Shown here piece after piece: positions 1-12,257 of a stretch of DNA of 64,000 bases. How positions within the stretch are numbered: the stretch's first letter is position 1; every line of letters starts with the position of its first letter. The notes under the pieces are model-generated. The model saw only the letters and a list, made by a program, of their open reading frames with translations. It was not told the DNA's origin and searched no databases. Origin of the DNA: Sorghum bicolor (lineage: Eukaryota; Streptophyta; Magnoliopsida; Poales; Poaceae); the NCBI RefSeq assembly GCF_000003195.3, contig NW_018396402.1:369390-433389 (forward strand), given 5' to 3'. Made by a program: the position numbers and the translations under genes.

Positions 1-3000
1 AACAGGTGCTTCCAAAATGGTTTCTTAGACTATGGTGCGTTAGGCGCAAACCATGCCCATATCTTGCACTGAAACTAATACTATTTCTAAACAGACCAAA
101 GTGAGAGTCCATAAGACACACGTCATCAAGGAGTTCCACCGGGTGCATCCAAATTGATTTCCAAGCATATGGTATGTTCCATGCAAACCGTGCACCTATC
201 TGGCATCAAGATTAGCACTATCTCCAAATATACCGAACCGAGCATCCACTTGAGCCCCTTCACCTAGGAGTACCAACAAGTGCGTCCAAAATGGTTTCTT
301 AGACTATGGTGCATTAGGTGCAAATTGTGCACCTATCTTGCACCGAAACTAACAATGTCTCCAAATGGACCGAAGCGAGATTCCATATGACACACGTCAT
401 CAAGGAGTTCCATCGGGTGCATCCAAATTGATTTCCAAGCAGATGGTATGTTCCTTGCAAACCATGCACCTACCTTGCATAAGCATTAGCACTATCTCCA
501 AACTGACCGAACCGAGCTTCCACTTGAGCCTTTTCATCTAGAAGTACAAACAGGTGCATCAAAAATGGTTTCTTAGACTATGGTGCATTAGGCACAAACT
601 ATGCACCTATCTTGCACCGAAACTAACATTGTCTCCAATTGGACCAAAGCGAGATTCCATATGACACACGTCATCTAGGAGTTCCATTGGGTGCGTCCAA
701 ATTGATGTCTTAACATATGGTACGTTCCATGCAAACTGTGCAACTATCTTGCATCAAGATTAGCACTATAGCCGAACAGACCAAATCGAGCCTCCACTTG
801 AGCCTCTTCAACTACGACTACCATCGAGTGCGTCTAAAATGGTTTCTTAGCCTATGGTGCATTAGGCGTAAACCGTGCTCATATCTTCTACCAAAACTAA
901 CACGGTCTCTAAACGAATCGAAGCAAGATTCCATATGACACACATCAACAAGGAGTTATATCAGGTGCGTCCTAATTGATTTCTGAGCATATCATATGTT
1001 CCATGCAAACCGTGCATCTATCTTGCATTAAGATTAGCACTATCTCCAAACAGACCAAACCGAGCTGTCACTTGAGCCCCTTGACCTAGGAGTACCATCG
1101 GGTGCGTCCAAAATGGTTTCTTATGCTATGGTGCATTAGGTGCAAACCGTGCACCTATCTTGCACCAAAACTAACACTGTCTCTAAACGGACGGAAGTGA
1201 GATTCCATATGACACCCATCTAGGAGTTCCATCTGGTGCGTCCAAATTGATTTCCGAGCATATGGTATGTTCCTTGCAAATCGTGCACCTATCCTGTATC
1301 AAGATTAGCACTATCTCTAAACAGACCAAACCGAGCTTTCACTTGAGCCTTTTACCTAAGAGTACCATCGGGTGCGTTCAAAATGGTTTCATATCCTTGG
1401 CTGCATTATGTGCAAACCTTGCACCTATCTTGCACCGATACTAACACTGTCTCCAAATAGACCGAAGCAAGATTTCGTATGACACACGTCATCTAGGAGT
1501 TCCATCATGTGCGTCCAGATTGATTTCCAAGTATTTGGTATGTTCCATGCAAACCGTGCACCTATCTTGCATCAAGATTAGCACTATCTCCAAACAGACC
1601 GAACCGAGCATCCACTTGAGCCCCTTCACCTAGGAGTACTAACAAGTGCGTCCAAAATGGTTTCTTAGACTATGCACCGAAACTAACAATGTCTCCAAAT
1701 GGACCGAAGCGAGATTCCATATGACACACGTCATCAAGGAGTTCCATCGGGTGAATCCAAATTGATTTTCCAAGCAAATGGTATGTTCCATGCAAACCAT
1801 GCACCTACCTTGCATAAGGATTAGCACTATCTCCAAACTGACCGAACCAAGCTTCCACTTGAGCATCTTCACCCAGGAGTACCAAATAGTGCGTCTAAAA
1901 TGGTCAAGATTAGCACTATCTCCAAACAGACGAATCGGAGCTTTCACTTGAGCCCCTTGACCTAGGAGTACCATCGGGTGCGTCCAAAATGGTTTCTTAT
2001 CCTATGGTGCATTAGGTGCAAACCATGCACCTATCTTGCACCAAAACTAACGTTGTCTCTAAACGGACTGAAGTGAGATTCTATATGACACATGTCATCT
2101 AGGAGTTCCATCTGGTGTGTCCAAATTGATTTCTGAACGTATGGTATGTTCCATGCAAATCGTGCACCTATCTTGCATCAAGATTAGGACTATCTCTAAA
2201 CAGACCAAACCAAGCCTCCACTTGAGCCTCTTCACCTAGGAGTACCAACTGGTGCTTCCAAAATGGTTTCTTAGACTTTGGTGCATTAGGCGCAAACCGT
2301 GCACATATCTTGCACCAAAACTAATACTGTCTCTAAGCACACCAAAGCGAGATTCCATATGACACACGTCATCAAGGAGTTCTATCGGGTGTGTCCAAAT
2401 TAATTTTTAAGCATATGGTACGTTCCATGCAGACCGTGCATCTATCTTGCATCAAGATTAGCACTCTCTCCAAATAGACCAAACCGAGCTTTCACTTGAG
2501 CCTTTTACCTAGGAGTATCATCGGGTGCGTCCAAAATGGTTTCTTAGCCTATGCTGCATTATGTACAAACATTGCACCTATCTTGCACCGAAACAACACT
2601 GTCTCCAAATAGACCGAAGCAAGATTTCGTATGACACACGTCATCTAGGAGTTATGTCCCNNNNNNNNNNNNNNNNNNNNNNNNNNNNNNNNNNNNNNNN
2701 NNNNNNNNNNNNNNNNNNNNNNNNNNNNNNNNNNNNNNNNNNNNNNNNNNNNNNNNNNNNNNNNNNNNNNNNNNNNNNNNNNNNNNNNNNNNNNNNNNNN
2801 NNNNNNNNNNNNNNNNNNNNNNNNNNNNNNNNNNNNNNNNNNNNNNNNNNGATTTCCAAGCATTTGGTATGTTCCATGCAAACCGTGCACCTATCTTGCA
2901 TCAAGATTAGCACTATGTCCAAACAGACCGAACCGAGCATCCACTTGAGCCCCTTCACCTAGGAGTACCAAATAGTGCGTCCCAACTGGTTTCTTAGACT

Positions 3001-4020
3001 GGTTTCTTAGACTACGGTGCATTAGGTGCAAACTGTGCACCTATCTTGCACTAAAACTTACAATGTCTACAAATGGACCGAAGCAAGATTCCATATGACA
3101 CACGTCATCTAGGAGTTCCATTGGGTGCGTCCAAATTGATTTCTAAACATATGGTATGTTCCTTACAAATCATGCACCTATTTTGCATCAAGATTAGCAC
3201 AATCTCCAAACAGATGAAACCGAGCTTCCACTTGAGCCACTTCACCGAAGTACCAACAGGTGCTTCCAAAATGGTGTCTTAGACTATGGTGCATTAGTCG
3301 CAAACCATGCACATATCTTGCACTAAAACTAACACTGTTTCTAAATAGACCAAAGCGAGATTCCATAAGACACACGTCATCAAGGAGTTCCATCGGGTGC
3401 ATCCAAATTGATTTCCAAGCAAATGGTATGTTCCATGCAAACCGTGCACCTATCTTGCATCAAGATTAGCACTACTCCAAACAGACCAAACCGAGCTTCC
3501 ACTTGAGCCACTTCATCTAGAAGTACAAACAGGTGCATCAAAAATGGTTTCTTAGACAATGGTGCATTAGGCACAAACTATGCACCTATATTGTACCGAA
3601 ACTAACATTGTCTCCAAATGGACCGAAGCGAGATTCCATATGACACAAGTCTTGCTAGGAGTTCCATTGTGTGCGTTCAAATTGAATTCCCATTATATGG
3701 TATGTTCCATCAAACTGTGCAACTATCTTGCATCAAGATTAGCACTATATCCAAACAGACCAAATCGAGCCTCCACTTGAGCCTCTTCAACTACGAGTAC
3801 CATCGGGTGCGTCTAAAATGATTTCTTAGCCTATGGTGCATTAGGCATAAACCATGCACATATCTTCTACCAAAACTAACACGGTCTCTAAACGAACCGA
3901 AGCAAGATTCCATACGACACACATCATCAAGGACTCATATCAGGTGCGTCCTAATTGATTTCTGAGGATATCATAAGTTCCACGCAAACCGTGCATCTAT
4001 CTTGCATCAAATTAGCACTA
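1..4020 (-). repeat. 137-bp centromere-type satellite array, minus orientation
   Basis: Tandem array with a 137-bp period in which two diverged monomer types alternate. Type A carries AAAATGGTTTCTTAG and type B carries AAATTGATTTCCAAG, so the true unit is a dimer of about 274 bp. Relative to the rest of the window this block is reverse-complemented. Variant dimers are the same ones seen elsewhere (for example the one ending in ATATCAGGTGC at about 957 and 3937), but their order is more scrambled than in the right-hand arrays, and a 190-N gap lies inside. Period and alternation are seen directly. Assignment to the sorghum CEN38 / sugarcane SCEN family rests on the 137-bp period and remembered sequence. 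The short ORFs here are by-products of the repeat. Confidence 0.9.
2661..2850. other. Assembly gap of 190 N
   Basis: A run of N inside the minus-orientation satellite. The left flank (GTTATGTCCC) does not match the usual monomer sequence at that phase, so the contig end may be trimmed poorly. The 190-bp size is not a multiple of 137, so the gap length should not be trusted for counting repeats. Confidence 0.99.
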
Positions 4021-4052
4021 TCTCCATCAAACTGAGGTCAGCATCCAGACTG
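4021..4052. other. Satellite inversion junction
   Basis: Left of here every monomer reads in minus orientation and right of here in plus. The junction is about 30 bp of scrambled satellite (it includes GCATCCAGACTGATTTC, a minus-oriented monomer piece) and ends abruptly at a plus-oriented A monomer (GCACCTAATGCACCATAG). No mobile-element terminus is visible at the switch. Confidence 0.85.
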
Positions 4053-7000
4053 ATTTCGCACCTAATGCACCATAGTCTAAGAAACCATTTTGGACGCACT
4101 AGTTGGTACTCCTAGGTGAAGGGGCTCAAGTGGATGCTCGGTTCGGTCTCTTTTGAGATAGTGCTAATCTTGATGCAAGATAGGTGCACGGTTTGCATGG
4201 AACATACCAAATACTTGAAAATCAATCTGGACGCACATGATGGAACTCCTAGATGACGTGTGTCATATGAAATCTTGCTTCGGTCCTTTGGAGACAATGT
4301 TAGTTTCGGTGCAAGATAGGTGCAAGGTTTGCACATAATGCAGCCTAGGCTAAGAAACCATTTTGGACGCACCCGATGGTACTCCTAGGTAAAAGGCTCA
4401 AGTGAAAGCTCGGTTCGGCCTGTTTAGAGATAGTGCTAATCTTGATACAAGATAGGCGCACGATTTGCATGGAACATACCATATGCTCAGAAATAAATTT
4501 GGACACACCAGATGGAACTCCTAGATGGGTGTCATATGGAATCTCACTTTCGTCCGTTTAGATACAGTGTTAGTTTTGGTGCAAGATAGGTGCACGGTTT
4601 GCACCTAATGCACCATAGCATAAGAAACCATCTTGGACGCACCCGATGGTACTCCTAGGTCAAGGGGCTCAATTGACAGCTCGGTTTGGTCTGTTTGGAG
4701 ATAGTGCTAGTCTTGATGCAAGATAGATACACGGTTTGCATGGAACATATGATATGCTCAAAAATCAATTAGGACGCACCTGATATAAGTCCTTGATGAT
4801 GTGTGTCATATGGAATCTTGCTTCGGTTCGTTTAGAGACCGTATTAGTTTTGGTAGAAGATATGTGCACGGTTTACGCCTAATGCACCATAGGCTAAGAA
4901 ACCATTTTAGACACACCCGATGGTACTCGTAGTTGAAGAGGCTCAAGTGGAGGCTCGATTTGGTCTGTTCGGATATAGTGCTAATCTTGATGCAAGATAG
5001 TTGCACAGTTTGATGGAACATACCATATGTTAAGAATCAATTTGAACGCACCCAATGGAACTCCTAGATGACGTGTGTCATATGGAATCTCGCTTTGGTC
5101 CATTTGTAGTCAATGTTAGTTTCGGTACAAGATAGGTGCATAGTTTGTGCCTATTGCACCATAGACTAAGAAACCATTTTTGATGCACCTGTTTGTACTT
5201 CTAGATGAAGAGGCTCAAGTGGAAGCTCGGTTCGGTCTATTTGGAGATAGTGCTAATCTTGATGAAAGATGGGTGCATGGTTTGCAGGGAACATACCATT
5301 TGCTTGGGAATCAATTTGGATGCACCCGGTGGAACTCCTTGATGACGTGTGTCTTATGGAATCTCGCTTTGGTCTGTTTAGAAATAGTGTTAGCTTCAGT
5401 GCAAGATATGAGCATTGTTTGTCTAAGAAACCATTTTGGAAGCACCTGTTGGTACTTCGGTGAAGAGGCTCAAGTGGAAGCTCGGTTTGATATGTTTGGA
5501 GATAATGCTAATCTTGATGCAAGATAGGTGCATGATTTGCAAGGAACATACCATATGCTTAGAAATCAATTTGGACGCACCCAATGGAACTCCTAGATGA
5601 AGTGTGTCATATGGAATCTTGGTTCGGTCCATTTGTAGACATTGTAAGTTTTAGTTCAAGATAGGTGCACAGTTTGCGCCTAATGCACCGTAGTCTAAGA
5701 AACCATTTTGGACGCACTATTTGGTACTCCTGGGTGAAGAGGCTCGAGTGGAAGCTTGGTTCAGTCAGTTTGGAGATAGTGCTAATCCTTATGCAAGGTA
5801 GGTGCACGGTTTGCATGGAACATACCATATGCTTGGAAATCAATTTGGATGCACCCGATGGAACTCCTTGATGACGTGTGTCATATGAAATCTCGCTTCG
5901 GTCCATTTGGAGACATTGCTAGTTTCGGTGCAAGATAGGTGCACAGTTTGCACCTAATGCACCATAGTGTAAGAAACCATTTTGGACGCACTTGTTGGTA
6001 CTCCTTGGTGAAGGGGCTCAAGTGGATGCTCGGTTCGGTCTGTTTGGAGATAGTGCTAATCTTGATGCAAGATAGGTGCACGGTTTGCATGGAACATACC
6101 AAATACTTGAAAATCAATCTGGACGCACATGATGGAACTCCTAGATGACGTGTGTCATACGAAATCTTGCTTCGGTCCGTTTGGACACAGTGTTAGTTTC
6201 GGTGCAAGATAGGTGCAAGGTTTGCACATAATGCAGCCTAGGCTAAGAAACCATTTTGGACGCACCCGATGGTACTCCTAGGTAAAAGGCTCAAGTGAAA
6301 GCTCGGTTCAGCCTGTTTAGAGATAGTGCTAATCTTGATACAAGATAGGTGCACGATTTGCATGGAACATACCATATGCTCAGAAATCAATTTGGACACA
6401 CCAGATGGAACTCCTAGATGGGTGTCATACGGAATCTCACTTCCGTCTGTTTAGAGACAGTGTTAGTTTTGGTGCAAGATAGGTGCACGGTTTGCACCTA
6501 ATGCACCATAGGATAAGAAACCATTTTGGATGCACCCGATGGTACTCCTAGGTCAAGGGGCTCAAGTGGCAGCTCGGTTTGGTCTATTTGGAGATAGTGG
6601 TAATCTTGATGCAAGATAGATGCACGGTTTGCATGGAACATATGATATGCTCAGAAATCAATTAGAACGCACCTGATATAACTCCTTGATGATGTGTGTC
6701 ATATGGAATCTTGCTTCGGTTCGTTTAGAGACCGTGTTAGTTTTGGTAGAATATATGTGCACGGTTTACGCGTAATGCACCATAGGCTAAGAAACCATTT
6801 TAGACGCACCCGATGGTACTCTTAGTTGAAGAGGCTCAAGTGGAGGCTCGATTTGGTCTGTTCGGATATAGTGCTAATCTTGATGCAAGATAGTTGCACA
6901 GTTTGATGGAACATACCATATGTTAAGAAATCAATTTGAACGCACCCAATGGAACTCCTAGATGACGTGTGTCATATGGAATCTCGCTTTGGTCCATTTG

Positions 7001-7056
7001 GAGACAATGTTAGTTTCGGTACAATATAGGTGCATAGTTTGTGCCTAATGCACCAT
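4053..7056 (+). repeat. 137-bp satellite array, plus orientation, 14-monomer HOR
   Basis: Alternating A/B monomers. The dimer variant ending CTGATATAA recurs at about 4777 and 6672, 1895 bp apart, about 14 monomers. Relative to the 16-monomer order seen after 28.9 kb, one dimer is missing: the variant beginning AGGTAAAAGGC continues directly into the end of the next variant (marked by CTTGATACAAGATAGG), a hybrid that occurs twice here (about 4390 and 6280) and also in the inverted block at about 1300. The array stops in mid-monomer at CACCATAG. Confidence 0.9.
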
Positions 7057-7083
7057 AGGGAACGTGCGTCCATTTGGAGATAA
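7057..7083. other. Rearranged left junction of the composite insertion
   Basis: After CACCATAG the expected TCTAAGAAACC is replaced by about 27 bp containing GTCCATTTGGAGATA, which is satellite-like but from another monomer phase, and then unique sequence starts. The right end of the composite insertion (28894/28895) resumes in a different monomer phase, about 85 bp further on. No intact LTR terminus or target duplication is present on this side, so the left end was probably formed by deletion or rearrangement. Confidence 0.6.
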
Positions 7084-7810
7084 TTCATGCACCCCGGCCA
7101 CCTGCAGCAAGCCGCGACCAAGCTGTGGAAGCCCTTTGCCATCCTCGCCACCAAGGTCGAACCCTAGTCGACGCCGACGAAAACCACTTTTGCTTTTGTA
7201 CATCTTTCTATCCTCGTTCATACATGTCGTGCATGAATTATCTATCCTATGCCTGTGTCGTGCCTTCGTGCCGGTCTATTTATCCATCTGTTTATCTATC
7301 TTTGTTGGTCGCTATGGAAATGTGCTACTCCGAGTGGTCGTTGTGTCTTTGTGTTGTCTTGGTTGTTGTCGAGATTCTTTGTGTGTTTGTCGTTGTCTGT
7401 GGACCGTGCCGTTGAGCAGGTTGAGAGAGTGATGTGTTTGAACGTTACGATCGCGAACTCGTCTCGCCATGGTCGTGACGCCAAACATGACCCCTCTCTC
7501 GTGCTTTAGTTGTCTTCGTTGTACTACGCTCGTTAGCCCCTATTCTCGTCCCTCGGGCTTGGCCATCGTGGACTCGATATCGTTATCGACGCGGTTCTTA
7601 CCCGCACCATTCGAGACCATCATGACCTTGTCTAGTGGGATACAAATTAGGGGACAACCTTTGTGGGACAGTCGGAAGCCAACTCGTTAGGTGAAGCTCA
7701 TGGACGCGAGTTGCCTCGCCATGACCATCGGGCTTATCCCATTTTTCTCGCGTGTTTATCTTATCCGTCTCACATGCTTAAGCCACCTAGACCCGAGCAT
7801 TCCTCCTTAG

Positions 7811-8270
7811 TTCCCGCAGTGACAACCGCATCGCCTGGAACTATAGGAATGACCTTGTGCCAATTCAGAAGCACCTAGGTCGTGAAGTGTTATGAGTTGG
7901 GAGTAGATCGTGAGGTCGTATCACTTTTTATCCAACTGACGTTCGTTCCATGATGAGTTGGTCGAAAGAATATGAACTCCATTCTTCTTCTCTCTTGTTC
8001 TCCATCCCTGTCGATCCAATACGATGTGGATTGAGCCCCTTTGTGCTTGTTTGATGTTTTGTTTCTAATCTCGTGATTCCCGCCGTTGCTATGGCAAGTG
8101 GATCAATGGAAAGTGAAACCCGTGTCTTTTCCCGCCTTTTGGTTCTTCGTGCTTAAACTCTTGTTTGTTGTACCTATTTTTGAACGTAGCATTTCCTTGG
8201 TTCTCGCGGTGACAACCGCACAGCTAAGAACCCTAGGGATGTCTTAGTGCATTTAGTACACCTAGGTTGT
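7811..8270. repeat. Diverged direct repeat within the LTR-like fragment
   Basis: Two copies about 390 bp apart share GTGACAACCGCA preceded by a CCTTAGTTC / CCTTGGTTC motif and followed by GGAACT/AGAACC and CACCTAGG. Other short phrases around CATGGCGAGTGGAT also recur between 8090 and 8500 in diverged form. This looks like internal tandem amplification of an LTR segment. Confidence 0.5.
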
Positions 8271-10068
8271 GGTACCCTACAAGTAGTTTGAGCACTTGTG
8301 TTCTTTGTGTGTCACTCTTTCTAATTCCCCGTCTCTTACCATGGCGAGTGGATGGGAAGAAGTAGACCACTCCCCTTTTCTTTTCTCTTTGTTCCACCCT
8401 CTCTTGGCTCTTGCCAACTACAATGGCGTATGGATTGAGAGAGACCAGAACTTCTCGTGCTCGTAGTCTTTTCGATTTCCGTCGAACTCTATGACACTTG
8501 GATCGGAAGACCGTAAGCCATGGTGTTTACTTAGAATAAGTTAGGGTCTGCGCCTTTGTTATTAAAGCCGTACAGGTCGACACGATCGACCCGGGAAGTA
8601 CCGGCTAGGCTAAGACTCAAGCTTGTACTTAGTGAACAACCATTTCCATTTCTTTTAGCCTAGGGATCGGACATCCGCCGAGAAGGCTAAGCCATTTTCC
8701 TTTTGGTGCTCTTTTAGTGTAGTTGTCCTTCAGTGTTTTGTCGCCTCTTTTCACAGTCTTTCTAGGACTAGTGGTTTGATTGTTTCGCCTTGTCTGTCGT
8801 TTACGAGGTAGTTGCTTCGGTTAGTGTTGATCAGATTGGGACCTATTGAAGGAAGGACATGCAGATGGAGTAAGGACCTCGGATGAGAACAACAGCAAGT
8901 GCACTGATGATCTTGGAAATGTCACTCGACAGGTGCCACGTCCCATCCAACCTCATAGAATCCTATTAGACATGCAATAATGTAGATGCTAGTGCTTTAC
9001 TTTTATGCAAATGAACTGAGATAGGTTGCATGGTAGAAATGCTTGTGAGCCATTGCCTTGTTGCAACCTATAACCCTCGCACACCCGTTGTTAGGTTAGA
9101 TGCTTGCATACTACTTGCTATTGCTTCTACTACGCATTATATCTGTGATGTGATGCATTGTGGAGGATTGGATGTGAGTGGATAAGGCACGTGGTGCCAA
9201 TAACTGGATAAGAAATGGATATTGAATTTGGGGAGATCTTGGCGTGTGTCTTGGGTGTGTGGTGAGGGTCGAGTCGACCGAGCAGGATCTACGACGAGTC
9301 TTGGGACAAGTCTTGCCACGGGACGCTACCTGAGCGTTCTCCACGAGAGATACCTGTGGCGGGTACATGTGATAGGGAGAGGTCCCAGAGTGGAGTGTCT
9401 TCGTGGGACGAAGCACTGGGATGGGAGGTGCTGTTCAGCATGGGGTAGCTGGATGTCCCGTCGAGCGGGGCATCGGTTGGCCCCTCGTGAAGATGTCCTG
9501 TTCGGTCACCCTAAGGACTGAGATGTTCTGAGAACCGGTTCATAGGAAGCCTTGCACCCCACTCGCTCTTACGGGGAGGAGACGGATGTACGACCAGTTA
9601 GGGCGATGCCACTACTACTAGGTTGTTGGTAGATAGTGTAGGGAGGTACGGGCATGAGGACCCACACCCTCCTAAGACAGCGTAGTGACCTTTGGGGGCC
9701 CGGTACTACGCCTCACAGTCTCAGCGTACCGGTGGTACTTCAGTATGGTCCCAGTTCTGAGTGGTAGGGTGGCATCATACTTAGTTGGAAGGCAGCCCGG
9801 CATCAGCCTAGGTGGGGCGCACCACCGATGATGGTGATCTTGTGGTTAGTGCAAACCTCTGTAGAGTTTCTGGTTGATCGATCGATACATATGCCGTCTT
9901 TTTGGCTATGGACCTTTCCTATGTTTCCGCTTCACTTGACTAGTGAGAGGAGTCCCTTCTACCTTCCCCTGGGTTTGTGTTGGATCCGACGTTAGCCGTT
10001 GAGGCAAGGCACGAGCGGGAGTCGTACTTGCCACCTAGAGAGTGAGAGTGTGGTGAGATGTGTGTGAT

Positions 10069-10088
10069 GGGATGGATGGATGGATGGA
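10069..10088 (+). repeat. (GGAT)n microsatellite
   Basis: About five tandem GGAT units in the LTR-like fragment. Confidence 0.9.
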
Positions 10089-10162
10089 CGTGTGGTTGAG
10101 ATGGATTAAAACTTGATGAGTTATTATAGAATATTGATGAACTTGCATAGGAAAAACTACAG

Positions 10163-10178
10163 CCATATATATATAGGC
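10163..10178 (-). promoter_or_regulatory. TATA-like run in LTR-like fragment
   Basis: A CCATATATATATAGG run, nearly palindromic, so it could serve either strand. On the minus strand it sits about 490 bp inside the putative LTR start at 10666, a plausible U3 promoter position. No transcript evidence is available. Confidence 0.4.
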
Positions 10179-10666
10179 CTCTTGATCTACCCTTTGCATT
10201 CCACTTACCACAAAGCTTACGCAAAAGCATAGGGTGGGAGCCAGTGGCCAGTACAAATCATACTGAAAATTGTTTAGCAGGTTCTGAAAGTGGTCTATGA
10301 CGATAACTACGGAGAATAGAAGGATTAGGTGGTCTCGTTCCTGCACTCAAGTTTGGTTCGGAGATGAAGGCTACGCCCGCTAATAAACTACGCCGACTCT
10401 GATGATTACTCGTGAAGGAGGAGCCTTCACCGCTGACGCGCTACATCAACTCTCATAAAAACCCGTGTGTGTTTTCGCTAGAAAAACGATGTAATAGGCT
10501 TGTTGACCAAGAGTTGTAAAGTAAATGTGTTGTAATTTTGTTTCTCACGATGTATGACTATGATAACAGCTGATATATGATAATGAGATGGTTCAATTTT
10601 TGAATTATCACATTATAATTCGAATCTGTGGATTTTTCCCTTTTGGAAAAATCTAGGTCGTTTCAC

Positions 10667-12257
10667 CAACTGCTCGAGAAGAACTTGCTTCCTCGCCTTC
10701 ATCTTCAGAGATCTCGATGGCTAAGGAGAACAAGCTGTCGGGAGAATCCTGTTCCTGAAAAAAGAAGACAGAATGAGTTATTTTATGATCAAGTACTGAT
10801 AATAATAAAATAAGGATCGGGTAACTTACTTGCTTCAGAGCTATCTCTCGCCTCTGACTGGTAGAAGCTGATGGAACCACAGGTTGATCGGCTGGGATCG
10901 CCGATGAGACTATGTCAGCTGAAAGATTAACAGGTAATTACAAATTGGAAAAAAGTGGGTTCATCGGCAACAAATAAAGAAGTATGTTACCTTGAGGAGG
11001 TGCAAAACTAGTCTGAATCAAGGAGACCACTGACGCTACGATTAAGCTTGCTGGGTCGGCAGTCTGCTCGTGCACGTCAGCCGATGTTTATTCCGGCTAA
11101 GGTTCTTCTGGCTGAGGTTCTTCTGGTTGGAGTTCTTCTGTTTGGGTTTCTTCTTGTGGCTAAAGAGGAGACGGTGCTGGTTGTGTCTAGGCTTCTGGAG
11201 GAGAAGGGGATGATTATACTGGAATTGGAGATACTGGGGGAGGAGAAGGCGTTACTGTTCTCTGGCGCTTTGCTTGAAATCTGGTACTCTTGGAACCTTT
11301 TCTCTTCGGTTGACTGGACTGGGGGGCATCGGCAGTCGTACTTCTAGTCTTTGCCGATGTACCGGTGTGCTGATACAACAGTGAGAAGTTTATGAGTACA
11401 AGTGTAATAGGTATAACAATGAAATCGATATAAGTAGAAGAAGTCGAAAATTTACCTTGAAGGCTTGTGCTAGGGTAGAGGCAGCTACCGATGGGGATGT
11501 TCTCGTCCGTTTGGTGGTAACTTTCTTGAGACGCACACCCCGATGCATTATAGCAGCCAAGGTTGGAGCGTTGTTACCGATCAAAGAGATTGGGCCCGAT
11601 GGAAGGAGCTCAATCGGCTTACCACTCCTACTGACCAATGGTGGTGTGTCATCGACCTGCATGTGACAGAGAAAGTGAATTACTGATGGAAAAAGATAGT
11701 GAAGGGAATGAAACATCGGTATTAAAATACTTACAGTGTTATCAAGAACTTTGTATTGGGGGTCGATCATGCCACGGTACGTGAGAGCCGATCTACAGAA
11801 TAGGTGTTCTTTCCATTCTTCCCACCACTGTTTGTATGCCTGAGTGATGAAGAGAGCTGGAATCCAAGCCGATAGATCAATGTCTGTATCGGCATTTGGT
11901 GGAAGTTGAGCTACCCTGATCCATTCCAAATGGCTGGTGATGATCTCCCTCGGCTTTATCACATCGGCGTAGCAGAGTGCAATCGGCAGTTGGCCGAAAG
12001 CTAATTGGCGAGCTAGTGCTGATGGGTTATAAAACTCATAGGTCAGATTGGAGGCTTTCCCACTACCAAAGAAGTTTACTGGTATGGCTCTTGGGGTGAT
12101 AATTGCTGTCATCACATCATGGTCCTTATTAAGAGCATCGTTGAAGGGGTGAAAAGTCAAAGGAAATCTGGTATCTGGGTCTTCATAAGGCATCCATGCC
12201 CATTGTTCTCTAGTCAGGCCCTCATACAGAGTTTGAAAGAATCGGCTAAACTGGTCT
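10667..12257 (-). pseudogene. PMD-type antisense accessory gene, 3' half (downstream of insertion)
   Basis: Continuation of the minus-strand gene beginning at 27647, split by the 14.3-kb retroelement at the duplicated pentamer 12253-12257 / 26566-26570. The frame resumes at 12252 with FQTLYEGLTREQWAWMPYED and runs to a splice donor at 11735/11734. Introns with GT-AG ends are visible at 11657-11734 and 11370-11455, then further small AT-rich introns at about 10922-10993 and 10757-10830. The coding parts give the conserved C-terminal region of retroelement-borne plant-mobile-domain (aminotransferase-like) proteins. These are followed by a low-complexity tail with repeated QPEEP-like units (about 11060-11170) and an acidic end (EISEDEGEEASSS, about 10670-10710). 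At least four in-frame stops (one TAA, three TAG) sit in the exon at 11369-10994, each one C-to-T step from a Gln codon. The gene is cut at 10666 by the adjoining LTR-like fragment. Non-functional as it stands. Confidence 0.75.

Larger units (their letters stand above)
7084..10666 (-). mobile_element. Truncated long LTR-like fragment (Ty3/gypsy, perhaps Tekay/Del type)
   Basis: About 3.6 kb without any credible coding frame; the short ORFs here show no family features. The right edge is sharp: GGTCGTTTCA abuts a PMD-gene exon, and read on the minus strand the fragment begins TGAAACGACC, a TG start as expected of an LTR. About 490 bp into that minus-strand reading lies a TATA-like run (see 10163-10178). 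A diverged internal repeat is visible: a segment with GTGACAACCGCA occurs at about 7811-7840 and again at about 8200-8230, each followed about 40-60 bp later by a CACCTAGG motif. The left edge lacks a terminus. Assignment as an LTR and its orientation are inferences; the Tekay/Del suggestion rests only on length and general appearance. Confidence 0.5.

Noticed and set aside
2661..2850. ORFs reading through the N run
   Set aside because: They are unknown bases, not sequence.
9222..9521. Overlapping ORFs on both strands around 9.1-9.5 kb
   Set aside because: Low-information frames in a GC-rich LTR-like segment, with no family features and no splice structure.
10069..10088. GGAT microsatellite as a regulatory element
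   Set aside because: Five units only, with no supporting context.
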